This document shows, in pieces, positions 53,397 through 62,020 of a stretch of 64,000 bases of DNA (position 1 is its first letter; each line of letters starts with the position of its first letter). The position numbers were made by a program, and so were the translations under genes. This DNA comes from Rhodococcus sp. 14-2470-1b (lineage in GTDB: Bacteria; Actinomycetota; Actinomycetes; Mycobacteriales; Mycobacteriaceae): NCBI RefSeq assembly GCF_002259415.1, contig NZ_NPFY01000022.1, positions 124,001 to 188,000 of the forward strand, in the 5' to 3' direction. Below the pieces are notes generated by a model that saw nothing but the letters and a program-made list of their open reading frames with translations, ran no database searches and was not told the DNA's origin.

Positions 53397-54089
53397 TCAA
53401 CCTACTTCGATCGAGACCAGCACACCCCACTCTTCGAAACCCAGTCTCGCGCCGAGTCGTCGGGCAACGACGTTGTCGGCGTGGCACCGCCACTGCGGGA
53501 TCATTCCGTCGTCGAAGGCTTCGTTGGTGGCGAGGCGCGACACGACCTGGCCGTTGCCCTGGCGGCGGGCATCAGGGGCGGTGAGCACCCCGACGTCGGC
53601 GAGAAGTCCTTGCCATTCCGCGTAGCCGGCACTCGCGAGCGGCGCGGCTGCGTCGGCAGGTGCGTCGTCGGCGAGAAGGGTGAACCACGACCCCTTGTGC
53701 GTGAGGCCGGCGGCGATCACGTCGTCGGGCGCGCAGGCGGATTCGAGTTCGTTCACGTGTGCGCGATCGTGGGAGATCAGGGGATCGTGGCGGTCGATGG
53801 TGGTGCCGGCATCGTCGGCGTACGACAACACGATCGGGCCGGTTGTACGGCCGGAGCCGAGTTCCTTTATGCGTCCGCCGGCCAGATCGTCGTCGGACAT
53901 CTCCGATGCCGCGCCGAGGGCCGACTCAGGCCCGATCAGTGCGCTGGAGTCGCCGAGACGAACGAATGTGACGGAGGTCGCATTTTCGTCGACGTGCACG
54001 TGGCGGACACCGGGGCGGAACTCGGAATCGCCGAGGTCGAAGCGCCTGGACCACGCGAGTCGGATGATGTCGTGATGATGTGAATCCAC
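53397..54089 (-). CDS. GNAT-family N-acetyltransferase-like protein
   Basis: The 230-residue protein ends in a GNAT acetyl-CoA-binding region: ADVGVLTAPDARRQGNGQVVSRLATNEAFDDGMIPQWRCHADNVVARRLGARLGFEEWG. The R/Q-x-x-G-x-G/A loop reads RRQGNGQ. The N-terminal half shows little family sequence. Its substrate is unknown. It is codirectional with and almost abuts the transferase gene downstream. ATG 54089 encodes a histidine-rich start (MDSHHHDII). Confidence 0.78.
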   Translation of the reverse strand: MDSHHHDIIRLAWSRRFDLGDSEFRPGVRHVHVDENATSVTFVRLGDSSALIGPESALGAASEMSDDDLAGGRIKELGSGRTTGPIVLSYADDAGTTIDRHDPLISHDRAHVNELESACAPDDVIAAGLTHKGSWFTLLADDAPADAAAPLASAGYAEWQGLLADVGVLTAPDARRQGNGQVVSRLATNEAFDDGMIPQWRCHADNVVARRLGARLGFEEWGVLVSIEVG

Positions 54090-54237
54090 CGAATCGAGGC
54101 TATCGGGTGCTCGGGAAAATCAAGCTATTGGACTTTTTCTGCCCCGCTGTTTCGCAATCGCGTGATCAATGGCAGTATCGCCAGTGAGATTAGTGCTTCG
54201 ACGTGAAGGGCTAGCTCGCTTACAGAAGGTTTACGGT

Positions 54238-54441
54238 ATGACGCAGGGCAGTGTTAAGTGGTTCAACGGCGAAAAGGGCTTCGGCTTCATCGAGCAGGAT
54301 GGTGGCGGACCTGACGTGTTCGTTCACTACTCGGAGATCCAGGGATCTGGCTTCAAGACGCTCGACGAGGGTCAGCGCGTGGAGTTCGAGGTTGGACAGG
54401 GCCAGAAGGGTCCTCAGGCAACGGGCGTTCGCGCTATCTGA
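54238..54441 (+). CDS. cspA: Cold-shock protein CspA
   Basis: The 67-residue OB-fold protein has both RNA-binding motifs, KGFGFI (RNP1) and VFVHYSEI (RNP2), after [12 protein letters not shown], and is the standard actinobacterial cold-shock/RNA-chaperone form. ATG 54238 has AGAAGG upstream. The 148 bases before it (54090-54237) contain no gene and are AT-richer than the surroundings, suiting a structured 5' leader, which is common for csp genes. A strong terminator follows at 54507. Confidence 0.95.
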   Translation: MTQGSVKWFNGEKGFGFIEQDGGGPDVFVHYSEIQGSGFKTLDEGQRVEFEVGQGQKGPQATGVRAI

Positions 54442-54506
54442 TCCCCTCAAAGGATCGCCACCCGAAATTGCTGACGGCTTGACGCTGTCTTCAGTTCAGG
54501 TACCCG

Positions 54507-54550
54507 AAGAGGCCGGGCACACGGAGTTCGCTCCGAGTGCCCGGCCTCTT
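54507..54550 (+). terminator. Rho-independent terminator after cspA
   Basis: AAGAGGCCGGGCAC (54507-54520) pairs perfectly with GTGCCCGGCCTCTT (54537-54550). The 16-base interior can extend the stem (ACGGA/CTCCG-like). It lies 65 bases after the cspA stop. Confidence 0.88.
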
Positions 54551-54599
54551 TGCGTGCCGACCTCGCTGTGGTGGCATTGTCATCGGGGACCGAATGAAC

Positions 54600-54640
54600 C
54601 GTTCGGTCACTCCAAGTGACCGAACGTCACGTTCGGTCAC
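54600..54640. promoter_or_regulatory. Palindrome plus extra half-site (GTTCGGTCAC) upstream of an MFS gene
   Basis: CGTTCGGTCACT (54600-54611) pairs perfectly with AGTGACCGAACG (54615-54626), and a third copy ACGTTCGGTCAC follows at 54629-54640. It lies 28-69 bases before the MFS start, which suits an operator. The same arms form the palindrome at 39667 between convergent genes, so it may instead be a dispersed repeat. Confidence 0.55.
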
Positions 54641-54668
54641 CTCAGGCGATGAACCGATGGGGGAGACG

Positions 54669-56117
54669 ATGACGACGCAGAGTGCGCCACCCGAGATCAA
54701 GCCGTGGCCTGCGCTGTGGGCTCTGTGTCTCGGGTTCTTCATGATTCTCGTCGACACGACGATTGTCGCGGTGGCGCAGCCGGCGATTCTCGACGGTTTG
54801 CAGACCGATATCAACAATGTCATCTGGGTGACCAGTGCGTACCTGTTGGCTTATGCGGTACCGCTTTTGGTGACCGGTCGGCTCGGGGACCGGTTCGGAC
54901 CTCGGAATCTCTACATCGCGGGTCTTGTGGTGTTCACCCTGGCGTCGGTGTGGTGTGGTTTGTCGGGTTCGATCGAGATGTTGATCGCGGCTCGTGCGGT
55001 GCAGGGTGTGGGCGCAGCGATGATCACCCCGCAGACCATGGCGGTCATCACGCGAATCTTCCCCGCGGACAAGCGCGGAACGGCGATGGGTGCGTGGGGC
55101 GCGGTGGCCGGGGTCGCGACGCTCGTCGGGCCGATTCTCGGCGGCGTGCTCGTCGATTCGCTCGGGTGGGAGTGGATTTTCTTCATCAACGTGCCGGTGG
55201 GGGTCGTCGCCATCGTGTTGGCGCTGAGGTTCGTTCCGGTGTTGCCGACCAACGAGCACAAGTTCGACATCCTCGGTGTGGTGCTCAGCGCGGTGGCGTT
55301 GTTCGCCATCGTGTTCGGGATTCAGGAGGGGCAGCGGTTCGACTGGGACGGCCGCGTCTGGTCGTTGATCGCCGCCGGGACAGTGGTCTTCGCGGTGTTC
55401 GTGTACTGGCAGGCCAAGAACCGCAACGAGCCGCTGGTTCCGCTCGCGCTGTTCAAGGATCGTAATTTCTCGCTGTCCAACATCGGTATCGCCGCAATGG
55501 GTTTCGCGACGGCCGGAATGATGTTGCCGTTCATGTTCTATGCACAGAGTGTGACCGGACTGAGCCCGACGCGCTCTGCCATCCTGTTCGTTCCGATGGC
55601 CGTGCTGACGGGGGCTCTGGCGCCGAACGTCGGAAAGCTCGTGGACCGAACCCATCCCCGCTACATCGCGGGCACCGGTTTGTTGTTGCTGGCGATATCG
55701 CTACTGGCATTGGCCGTGCTGATGACACCGACCACGGCCATCTGGAAGCTTCTGATCCCCATCGCGCTGATGGGTGTGGCGAATGCGTTGATCTGGTCGC
55801 CGTTGGCGGCCACGGCGACTCGTAATCTCCCGCTGTCCCAGGCAGGCGCAGGCGCCGGTGTCTACAACACGACGAGAATGATCGGATCGGTCTTGGGCAG
55901 TGCAGGTATCGGCGCCCTCATCCAGTCTCGGTTGGCTGCGGAAATCCCCGGTTCCGACGCGGCAGGTGCCAACGAGTTCAGCGGTCGTGTACCGGAAATG
56001 CTGCGTGACGGGTTCTCCACGGCCATGGCCCAGTCGTTGATTCTGCCTGCCGTGGTGCTCTTGCTCGGCGTGGTGGCGGTGTCGTTCTACGCCAGGCCTG
56101 CGTTCAAAGCCAGGTGA
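54669..56117 (+). CDS. MFS drug-efflux transporter, DHA2 (EmrB/QacA) family
   Basis: The 482-residue protein has about 14 helices and the DHA2 signatures: LVDTTIVAVAQPAILDGL in helix 1 (motif D), GRLGDRFGPRNLY (motif A), and helix 5 motif C AVAGVATLVGPILGGVLVDSLGWEWIFFINVPVG. It should export hydrophobic cations or drugs by proton antiport. ATG 54669 follows GGGGGAGACG; an ATG at 54657 lacks a site. The stop codon lies within the left arm of the palindrome that follows. Confidence 0.88.
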   Translation: MTTQSAPPEIKPWPALWALCLGFFMILVDTTIVAVAQPAILDGLQTDINNVIWVTSAYLLAYAVPLLVTGRLGDRFGPRNLYIAGLVVFTLASVWCGLSGSIEMLIAARAVQGVGAAMITPQTMAVITRIFPADKRGTAMGAWGAVAGVATLVGPILGGVLVDSLGWEWIFFINVPVGVVAIVLALRFVPVLPTNEHKFDILGVVLSAVALFAIVFGIQEGQRFDWDGRVWSLIAAGTVVFAVFVYWQAKNRNEPLVPLALFKDRNFSLSNIGIAAMGFATAGMMLPFMFYAQSVTGLSPTRSAILFVPMAVLTGALAPNVGKLVDRTHPRYIAGTGLLLLAISLLALAVLMTPTTAIWKLLIPIALMGVANALIWSPLAATATRNLPLSQAGAGAGVYNTTRMIGSVLGSAGIGALIQSRLAAEIPGSDAAGANEFSGRVPEMLRDGFSTAMAQSLILPAVVLLLGVVAVSFYARPAFKAR

Positions 56118-56170
56118 GTGGAAATGTAGGCCCTGGCCTACGGCTCGAGACCGCCCACATTTCCACTCAC
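56114..56170. terminator. Palindromic repeat (GTGAGTGGAAATGT family) between convergent MFS and acyl-CoA dehydrogenase genes
   Basis: GTGAGTGGAAATGT (56114-56127) pairs with ACATTTCCACTCAC (56157-56170), with an inner TAGGCC-CT-GGCCTA hairpin (56127-56140). An extra arm-like copy ATTTCGACTCACAC lies at 56177-56190. Layout and arms match the palindrome at 22028. It probably ends transcription from both sides. Confidence 0.7.
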
Positions 56171-56193
56171 ACAAGCATTTCGACTCACACAGG

Positions 56194-57339
56194 TCAGAGC
56201 CCGAGATCGCGGCCGATGAGCTCTTTCATGATTTCGTTGGACCCGGCCCAGATCTTGCTGACGCGGGCGTCCTTCCATGCCCGGGCGGCGCGGTACTCGT
56301 TCATGAAGCCGTAGCCGCCGTGCAGCTGCACGCAGTGGTCCAGGATTTCGTTCTGCACCTGGGACGTCCACCACTTGGCCTTGGCGGCGTCGATGGCGGT
56401 GAGCTCGCCCTTGCCGTGTGCGACGATGCAGTTGTCCACGAATGCCTGTGCGACATCGAGTTTGGTGACCAGCTCGGCGAGCAGGAATTTGTTCCACTGC
56501 AGCGATCCGATGGGCTGACCGAATGCCTTGCGGTCCTTGGCGTACTGGATGGTTTCCTCCAGGATCGGCCGTGTCTGCCCGAGGTTGGCCACGGCGCAGC
56601 TGATGCGCTCCTGCGGCAGCAGCTGCATCATGTGGATGAATCCACCGTCGAATTCGCCGATCATGTTCGACGACGGCACGCGCACGTTCTCGAAGAAGAG
56701 TTCCGCGGTGTCGGATTCCGGTTGGCCGACCTTGTCGAGTTTGCGGCCGCGGGAGAACCCTTCGGTGCCGTTCTCGACGGCGAAGAGCGTGATGCCCTTG
56801 GCCTTCTTCTCGGGCGTCGTGCGGGTGGCGACGATGACGAGGTCGGCGCTGTTGCCGTTGGTGATGAACGTCTTGGAGCCGTTGATGATGAAGTCGTCGC
56901 CGTCCTTGACGGCGGTGGTCTTCAGTGCGGCGAGGTCCGATCCGCCGGACGGTTCCGTCATCGCGATGGCGGTGAGAATTTCGCCGCTGCAGAATCCGGG
57001 GAGCCAGCGCTTCTTCTGTTCCTCGGTGGTCAGCTTGACGAGGTACGGCGCGACGATGTCGTAGTGGATCCCGAAGCACGACGCGACTGCCGCGCTCGAG
57101 CGCGCGAGTTCCTCTCCGAGGACCGCGTTGAAGCGGTAGTCGTCGGCGCCGCTGCCGCCGTATTCTTCCGGTACTTCGAGGCCGAGGAAGCCGTTGCGTC
57201 CGGCTTCGAGCCAGATGTCACGGTCGATGAAGCGCTGCTCGATGAGCTTCTCTTCTCGGGGCGCGATCGTGCGGGTGACGAATTCGCGGGCGGATTCGCG
57301 GAACGCGTCGTGGTCGTCCTCGAACAGGGAGCGCTTCAT
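56194..57339 (-). CDS. Acyl-CoA dehydrogenase
   Basis: The 381-residue FAD enzyme shows the family signatures AIAMTEPSGGSDLAALKTTA (ACAD signature 1), FITNGNSADLVIVATRT, and QLHGGYGFMNEYRAARAWKDARVSKIWAGSNEIMKELIGRDLGL at the C-terminus (signature 2). The catalytic base position near IWAGSNEIM is the usual glutamate of the short/medium-chain class. It oxidises acyl-CoA in beta-oxidation or a related path. ATG 57339 has AAGGAACAC upstream and is divergent from an enoyl-CoA hydratase gene. Confidence 0.93.
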   Translation of the reverse strand: MKRSLFEDDHDAFRESAREFVTRTIAPREEKLIEQRFIDRDIWLEAGRNGFLGLEVPEEYGGSGADDYRFNAVLGEELARSSAAVASCFGIHYDIVAPYLVKLTTEEQKKRWLPGFCSGEILTAIAMTEPSGGSDLAALKTTAVKDGDDFIINGSKTFITNGNSADLVIVATRTTPEKKAKGITLFAVENGTEGFSRGRKLDKVGQPESDTAELFFENVRVPSSNMIGEFDGGFIHMMQLLPQERISCAVANLGQTRPILEETIQYAKDRKAFGQPIGSLQWNKFLLAELVTKLDVAQAFVDNCIVAHGKGELTAIDAAKAKWWTSQVQNEILDHCVQLHGGYGFMNEYRAARAWKDARVSKIWAGSNEIMKELIGRDLGL

Positions 57340-57426
57340 GTGTGTTCCTTCCGGTAACGGTAATTCTCGTCTGCACAATACTCGCCGGTAACTTCGCCTT
57401 CGGCAGCGTATGGCACTCTGACAGGC

Positions 57427-58218
57427 ATGGCTGACCAACCCACATCTCTCGTTCGGTACACCACCGACGCCGGCGCCGACGTCGCGGTGCTGACCTTCGA
57501 CCACGGCCCCCTCAACCTGTTCGATCAAGCGATGTTCGACGCCGTGGCGGCCGATGTCGCCGCACTCGTCGCCGATCCGCCTCGCGCTGTCCTGCTGCGC
57601 TCGGAGGGCAAGGTCAACTCCGCCGGGGTGGACGTGCATGTCTTCGACGGTCTGTCCGCCCAGCAGGGTGCCGACCTGTGGCGCACGTTGTTCGCGCAGA
57701 TCGCGCATCCGCTCGAGGCGTTGCCGTGCCCGGTCGTGTACGCCGCGCACGGCCTGACTCTCACCGCGGCCTTCGAGATCTCCCTTGCCTGCGACATCAT
57801 CGTCGCGTCGCCGAAGGCGAAGTTCGGTCTGGTCGAGACCGTTGTCGGACTCACACCGTCCATGGGCGGCCCGCAACGTCTCGCCGAGCGCGCCGGTTCC
57901 GGACGCGCGCGCGAGCTCGTGATGACCGGTGATCTCTACGACGCGGCCACCCTGAAGGAATGGGGCGTCGTCAACAGCATCCACGACGATGTCGACGCCT
58001 CTGCCCGTTCCCTGGTGGAGCGGTTGGCCGCCGGTCCGACGGTGGCTCACGCTGCCACCAAAAAGATCGTGGCAGCGTGGCGTTCGGGTGGTGTCGCTCA
58101 TGCGGACGAGGTGACGTCGGACGTGTCGGGGGCGTTGTTCGAGACCGATGATCTTCGTGGGGCGGTCAAGAGTTTTCTCGAGAACGGCCCGGGTAAGGCG
58201 ACGTATACAGGCAAGTAA
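57427..58218 (+). CDS. Enoyl-CoA hydratase/isomerase family protein
   Basis: The 263-residue crotonase-fold protein has VLTFDHGPLNLFDQAMFDAV, the oxyanion segment LLRSEGKVNSAGVDVHVF, and HGLTLTAAFEISLACDIIVASPKAKFGLVETVVGLTPSMGG. The usual GGG/A oxyanion loop and both catalytic glutamates are only partly recognisable (FEISLACD, LVETVVGL), so hydratase activity is likely but not certain. It is divergent from the acyl-CoA dehydrogenase, suggesting shared fatty-acid use, and ends ten bases before the deaminase gene. Confidence 0.87.
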   Translation: MADQPTSLVRYTTDAGADVAVLTFDHGPLNLFDQAMFDAVAADVAALVADPPRAVLLRSEGKVNSAGVDVHVFDGLSAQQGADLWRTLFAQIAHPLEALPCPVVYAAHGLTLTAAFEISLACDIIVASPKAKFGLVETVVGLTPSMGGPQRLAERAGSGRARELVMTGDLYDAATLKEWGVVNSIHDDVDASARSLVERLAAGPTVAHAATKKIVAAWRSGGVAHADEVTSDVSGALFETDDLRGAVKSFLENGPGKATYTGK

Positions 58219-58228
58219 GCTGGATCCA

Positions 58229-59170
58229 ATGACCACGTTGCCCCTCGCGGAATTGCACATGCACATCGAAGGGTCCTTGGAGCCTCCGCAGATCTTCGAG
58301 TTGGCCGAGCGGAACGGTATTGCGTTGCCGTACAGCGATATCGGTGAGTTGGAGGCGCTGTACGAGTTCACGGATCTGCAGTCGTTCCTGAATCTGTACT
58401 ACGCGAACATGTCGGTGTTGCGGACGGCGGAGGATTTCGCCGATCTTGCGCGGGCGTACTTTCGTCGGGCCGCGGCGGGTGGTGTGACGCGGGCGGAGAT
58501 TTTCTTCGATCCGCAGGCGCACACGGATCGGGGTGTGCCGTTGGAGGCTGTCGTCGAGGGGTTGGCCGAGGCGTCGGCGTCGAGTGAGCGGGAGTTCGGC
58601 GTCACGAGTGGGTTGATCGCGTCGATTCTGCGGGACAAGCCGGTGTTGCACGCGAACAAGCTGTTGGATGATCTGCTGGCGATGAAGGCGCCGATCATCG
58701 GTCTCGGCCTGGATTCTGCAGAGGCCGGGTTCCCGCCGTCGCTGTTCGTGGACGTGTTCGCCAAGGCCAGAGCCGAGGGGCTGCACGTCGTCGCGCATGC
58801 GGGTGAGGAAGGTCCGGCGGAGTACATCTGGGAGGCTCTGGATCTGCTGAAGGTCGAGCGGATCGATCACGGTGTGCGGTGCCTCGAGGACGATGCGTTG
58901 GTGAATCGTCTGGTGGACGAGGAGGTTCCGTTGACGGTGTGCCCGCTGTCGAACGTTCGGCTCAAGGTGATTCCCGACCTGAAGGACCATCCGATTCGGC
59001 AGATGATCGAGCGTGGTCTGGTGGTCACCGTCAACTCCGACGATCCGGCGTACTTCGGCGGTTACGTGGACGACAATTTCGCGGCGCTCACCGAGCAGGT
59101 GGGTCTCACCGAGCGCGAACGAGAGATCTTGTACGACAACTCGATCAGGGCGTCCTTCATCGGACGGTGA
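58229..59170 (+). CDS. Adenine/adenosine deaminase family protein, probably adenine deaminase
   Basis: The 313-residue zinc hydrolase has LHMHIEGSLEPPQIFELAERNGI (first zinc ligands His10 and His12), FTDLQSFLNLYY, RAEIFFDPQAHTDRGV, VVAHAGEEGP (catalytic Glu) and VTVNSDDPAYFGG (zinc and catalytic Asp). The HIEGSLEP, FFDPQ-HT and DDPAYFGGY patterns fit the adenine deaminase (Aah1-type) branch better than classical adenosine deaminase. It would convert adenine to hypoxanthine in purine salvage. The 3' end overlaps the convergent molybdoenzyme gene by 14 bases. Confidence 0.85.
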   Translation: MTTLPLAELHMHIEGSLEPPQIFELAERNGIALPYSDIGELEALYEFTDLQSFLNLYYANMSVLRTAEDFADLARAYFRRAAAGGVTRAEIFFDPQAHTDRGVPLEAVVEGLAEASASSEREFGVTSGLIASILRDKPVLHANKLLDDLLAMKAPIIGLGLDSAEAGFPPSLFVDVFAKARAEGLHVVAHAGEEGPAEYIWEALDLLKVERIDHGVRCLEDDALVNRLVDEEVPLTVCPLSNVRLKVIPDLKDHPIRQMIERGLVVTVNSDDPAYFGGYVDDNFAALTEQVGLTEREREILYDNSIRASFIGR

Positions 59171-60638
59171 CGAACGCCTTCGGGTAGCCGGTGGCGCCGT
59201 CGGGAACGGTGTCGGCCGTCATCGAGGTCTGAATGTCGCCGTCGGCGTCGGTGGCTCGTGCCCGGATGGTGTGGTCGCCTGGTGCCGCGTCCCACTGGTA
59301 CGTCCACTGGCGCCAGGTGTCCGTCGAGTATTCCTCGGACAGTGTCGCAGCGACCCAGTCCCCGTCGTCGATCTGAACGTCGACGCCGGAGATGCCGGTG
59401 TGTTGACGCCAGGCGACTCCGGCGATCACGACGGTGCCGGCGTCGACCGCCGCACCCGAGCGCGGGGTGTCGATACGTGATGCGGTCTTGATGGGTCCAC
59501 GCTCACCCCAGCCGCGGTCCGTCCAGTAGGCGCTCGCCTTGTCGAATCGAGTGATCTCGAGGTCGGTCACCCATTTGGTCGCGGAGACGTAGCCGTACAG
59601 CCCGGGCACGACGAGGCGAGCCGGGTATCCGTGTTCCACCGGCAAGGGTTGACCGTTCATGCCGACGGCGAGCAGTGCGTCCCTACCGTCGAGCAGCACG
59701 TCCAACGGCGTTCCGGCGGTGAAGGCGTCGTGGCTGGAGGACAGCACCATGTCGGCGTCGTCCTGAATGCCTGCTTCCTCCAGGAAGTCTCGCAGCGGGT
59801 AGCCGATCCACGTCGCGTTGCCGACGAGGTCGCCGCCGACGATGTTGGACACGCACGTCAGCGTGACCGTCCGCTCCACCGCTTGCCTCGACATCAAGTC
59901 CTCGAACGTGATCTCGATTTCTCGCTCGACCATTCCGTGGATGCGCAGTGACCAGTCCTCGGACGACACCTGCGGCACCACCAGTGCAGTGTCGATGCGG
60001 TAGAAGTCCTCGTTCGGGGTGATGTAGGACGCCAAGCCGTCGATCCGCAGGTCGGCGCCGTCGGGAATCGGGGTCTGCGGAGTCGGTACCGGGAGCTTGA
60101 ATCCGAGCCGGTTGGCCGTGACATCGCGTGCGTGGCCGATCAACCGACCTGCTGTTCCCGCGGCCACGGCAACCACACCTGCGGCGAGCGCGAGGCCGAG
60201 AAAGCTGCGTCGGGATACACCACCTGCGACGGGGTCCTTCGTTTTCAGGAGGGCGTTCAGGACGACGATGCCGGCTGCGACGCCGAGGATCGTCGGCAGC
60301 GCGGTGAGCGGGGTCGCGGTCGAGCGAGTGATCGCGGCGAGCACGCCGATCACGCCGAGGACACCGAAGAGCACGGCACCGAGTGGGCGACGCAGCATGC
60401 CCGCTCCGGCTGCAATTGCGGCGATGACCAGTGCCATTCCGATGAAGAGGGCGGTCTTGTCGGCTGTGCCGAACGTGTCGATGGCCCATTCGCGTACGGC
60501 TTCGGGGGTGTTGTCGACGACGGCCGATCCGACGGCGAAGAAGGGCGATGCATTCGGCCCGAACGGTACGGCGACGAGTTCACCGACGCCGAGAACAACT
60601 CCGGCAGCGATGATCCCGGCGAGTGGCTTCTGGATCAT
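59157..60638 (-). CDS. Membrane-anchored molybdopterin oxidoreductase, sulfite-oxidase fold
   Basis: The 493-residue protein has four or five N-terminal membrane helices (about 1-170). A sulfite-oxidase-type molybdopterin domain follows with LTCVSNIVGGDLVGNATWIGYPLRDFLEEAG (Cys being the molybdenum ligand) and VEHGYPARLVVPGLYGYVSATKWVTDLEI. A C-terminal Ig-like Mo-co dimerisation domain (GVAWRQHTGISGVDVQIDDGDW) completes it. A likely role is an extracytoplasmic reductase or oxidase that draws electrons through the membrane part; substrate is unknown. Start ATG 60638 (MIQKPLAG). Confidence 0.88.
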   Translation of the reverse strand: MIQKPLAGIIAAGVVLGVGELVAVPFGPNASPFFAVGSAVVDNTPEAVREWAIDTFGTADKTALFIGMALVIAAIAAGAGMLRRPLGAVLFGVLGVIGVLAAITRSTATPLTALPTILGVAAGIVVLNALLKTKDPVAGGVSRRSFLGLALAAGVVAVAAGTAGRLIGHARDVTANRLGFKLPVPTPQTPIPDGADLRIDGLASYITPNEDFYRIDTALVVPQVSSEDWSLRIHGMVEREIEITFEDLMSRQAVERTVTLTCVSNIVGGDLVGNATWIGYPLRDFLEEAGIQDDADMVLSSSHDAFTAGTPLDVLLDGRDALLAVGMNGQPLPVEHGYPARLVVPGLYGYVSATKWVTDLEITRFDKASAYWTDRGWGERGPIKTASRIDTPRSGAAVDAGTVVIAGVAWRQHTGISGVDVQIDDGDWVAATLSEEYSTDTWRQWTYQWDAAPGDHTIRARATDADGDIQTSMTADTVPDGATGYPKAFVTVR

Positions 60639-60658
60639 CACTCCAAGATAGGCGCCAC

Positions 60659-61954
60659 TCACGTAGGGAGGGTGGTGCGCAGATACTCGTTCCCGAAGAT
60701 ATGGTCCGGGTCCACTCTGTTGCGCACTGCGACGAAGTCCTCGAACCGCGGATACATCTCGGCGAAGTCGTCCGCGCGCATCGAGTGCAACTTGCCCCAA
60801 TGCGGACGTCCCCCGACGCTGCGGGCGATGGATTCGACGGCGTCGAAGTAGTCGCGATGATCACGGCGGTGGTACTGATGCACAGCGATGTAGGCGGTCG
60901 CCCGCCCGTAGGCGGTGGAGAGCCAGATGTCGTCGGACGCCGCGAAGCGAACCTCGACGGGAAATGCGACGACGAATCCCGACGATCGAAGCCACCGCTC
61001 GATTTCCCTGATCACCGACGCCACCGTGTCCGCGGGGACCGCGTACTCCATCTCGCGGAATTTGACCGTGCGCGTCGACGCGAACACCCGGTAGCTGCGA
61101 TCGGTGAACTCGCGGCCGGACAGCGCACGGGACGACAGCGCGTTGACGCGCGGAATGGCGGCGGGGAATCGCGTCACGGCACGGTTGACCACCTCGAATG
61201 CTCGGTTGGCGAGCAAGTCGTCGTCGATGAACGCCCGCAGGCGGGAGAGGGGCTTGGTGGTGTCACCCGGCAGGCGCGTGTTCGTTTTGGTGAGCACTCG
61301 GTCGGTGTGCGGGAACCAGTAGAACTCGAAGTGGTCGGCGTCGTTCCACGCCAGAGAGTCGAGTGTTCCACCGAGCGTCGCGGGTGATTCGGCGGCGTGC
61401 AGCAGGTATGCGGGCTCGCATCGCAACGTCACCGTCGTGATGATTCCGAGAGCTCCGAGCCCGACGCGTGCGGCATCGAACACGTCGGGTTCGGTCTCCC
61501 GGGAGCAGTGCACGATGCTGCCGTCGGCTGTCACCAGTTCCAGCGCGAGAACCTGGGTCGAGATGCCACCGAAGCGTTGTCCCGTCCCGTGCGTACCGGT
61601 CGAGAGTGCGCCGGCGATCGATTGTTCGTCGATGTCGCCGAGGTTCGTCATCGCCAGGCCCAGATCCCACAATGCAGCCGACAATGCGCGCAGGCGAGTG
61701 CCCGCGAGGACGGTGACGGCGGAACAACCGTCGGGCAGGGGGTGTACGGACTCGATGCCCTGCATAAGGTCCAGGCTCATCTGCACACCGTCGGTGACCG
61801 CGATGGACGTGAACGAGTGCCCGGCGCCGACGCACTTCACCGTCACCCCGCGCTGCAGTGTCTGCATCACGTCCTGCACCGATCTCGGCCGCACTACATC
61901 CGCCGGATGTGCGACTTGGTTGCCTGCCCAATTACGCCACTCGCGCCCCGTCAT
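60659..61954 (-). CDS. FAD-linked aldonolactone oxidase (D-arabinono-1,4-lactone oxidase-like)
   Basis: The 431-residue protein has an N-terminal PCMH FAD domain with VKCVGAGHSFTSIAVTDG (the histidine is the usual covalent flavin site), MTNLGDIDEQSIAGALSTGTHGTG and VGLGALGIITTVTLRCEPAY. The C-terminal ALO domain carries RPHWGKLHSMRADDFAEMYPRFEDF. The family oxidises gulono- or arabinono-lactone with oxygen as acceptor. ATG 61954 begins MTGREWRNWAGNQ. It is divergent from a TetR gene 66 bases away and lies just before the molybdoenzyme on the same strand. Confidence 0.87.
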   Translation of the reverse strand: MTGREWRNWAGNQVAHPADVVRPRSVQDVMQTLQRGVTVKCVGAGHSFTSIAVTDGVQMSLDLMQGIESVHPLPDGCSAVTVLAGTRLRALSAALWDLGLAMTNLGDIDEQSIAGALSTGTHGTGQRFGGISTQVLALELVTADGSIVHCSRETEPDVFDAARVGLGALGIITTVTLRCEPAYLLHAAESPATLGGTLDSLAWNDADHFEFYWFPHTDRVLTKTNTRLPGDTTKPLSRLRAFIDDDLLANRAFEVVNRAVTRFPAAIPRVNALSSRALSGREFTDRSYRVFASTRTVKFREMEYAVPADTVASVIREIERWLRSSGFVVAFPVEVRFAASDDIWLSTAYGRATAYIAVHQYHRRDHRDYFDAVESIARSVGGRPHWGKLHSMRADDFAEMYPRFEDFVAVRNRVDPDHIFGNEYLRTTLPT

Positions 61955-62020
61955 CGACCCACTATTGCACTCGAGGGAATCCGACCACCGGGTTCGACAC
62001 GCGGGCCTACTATCGGACGC

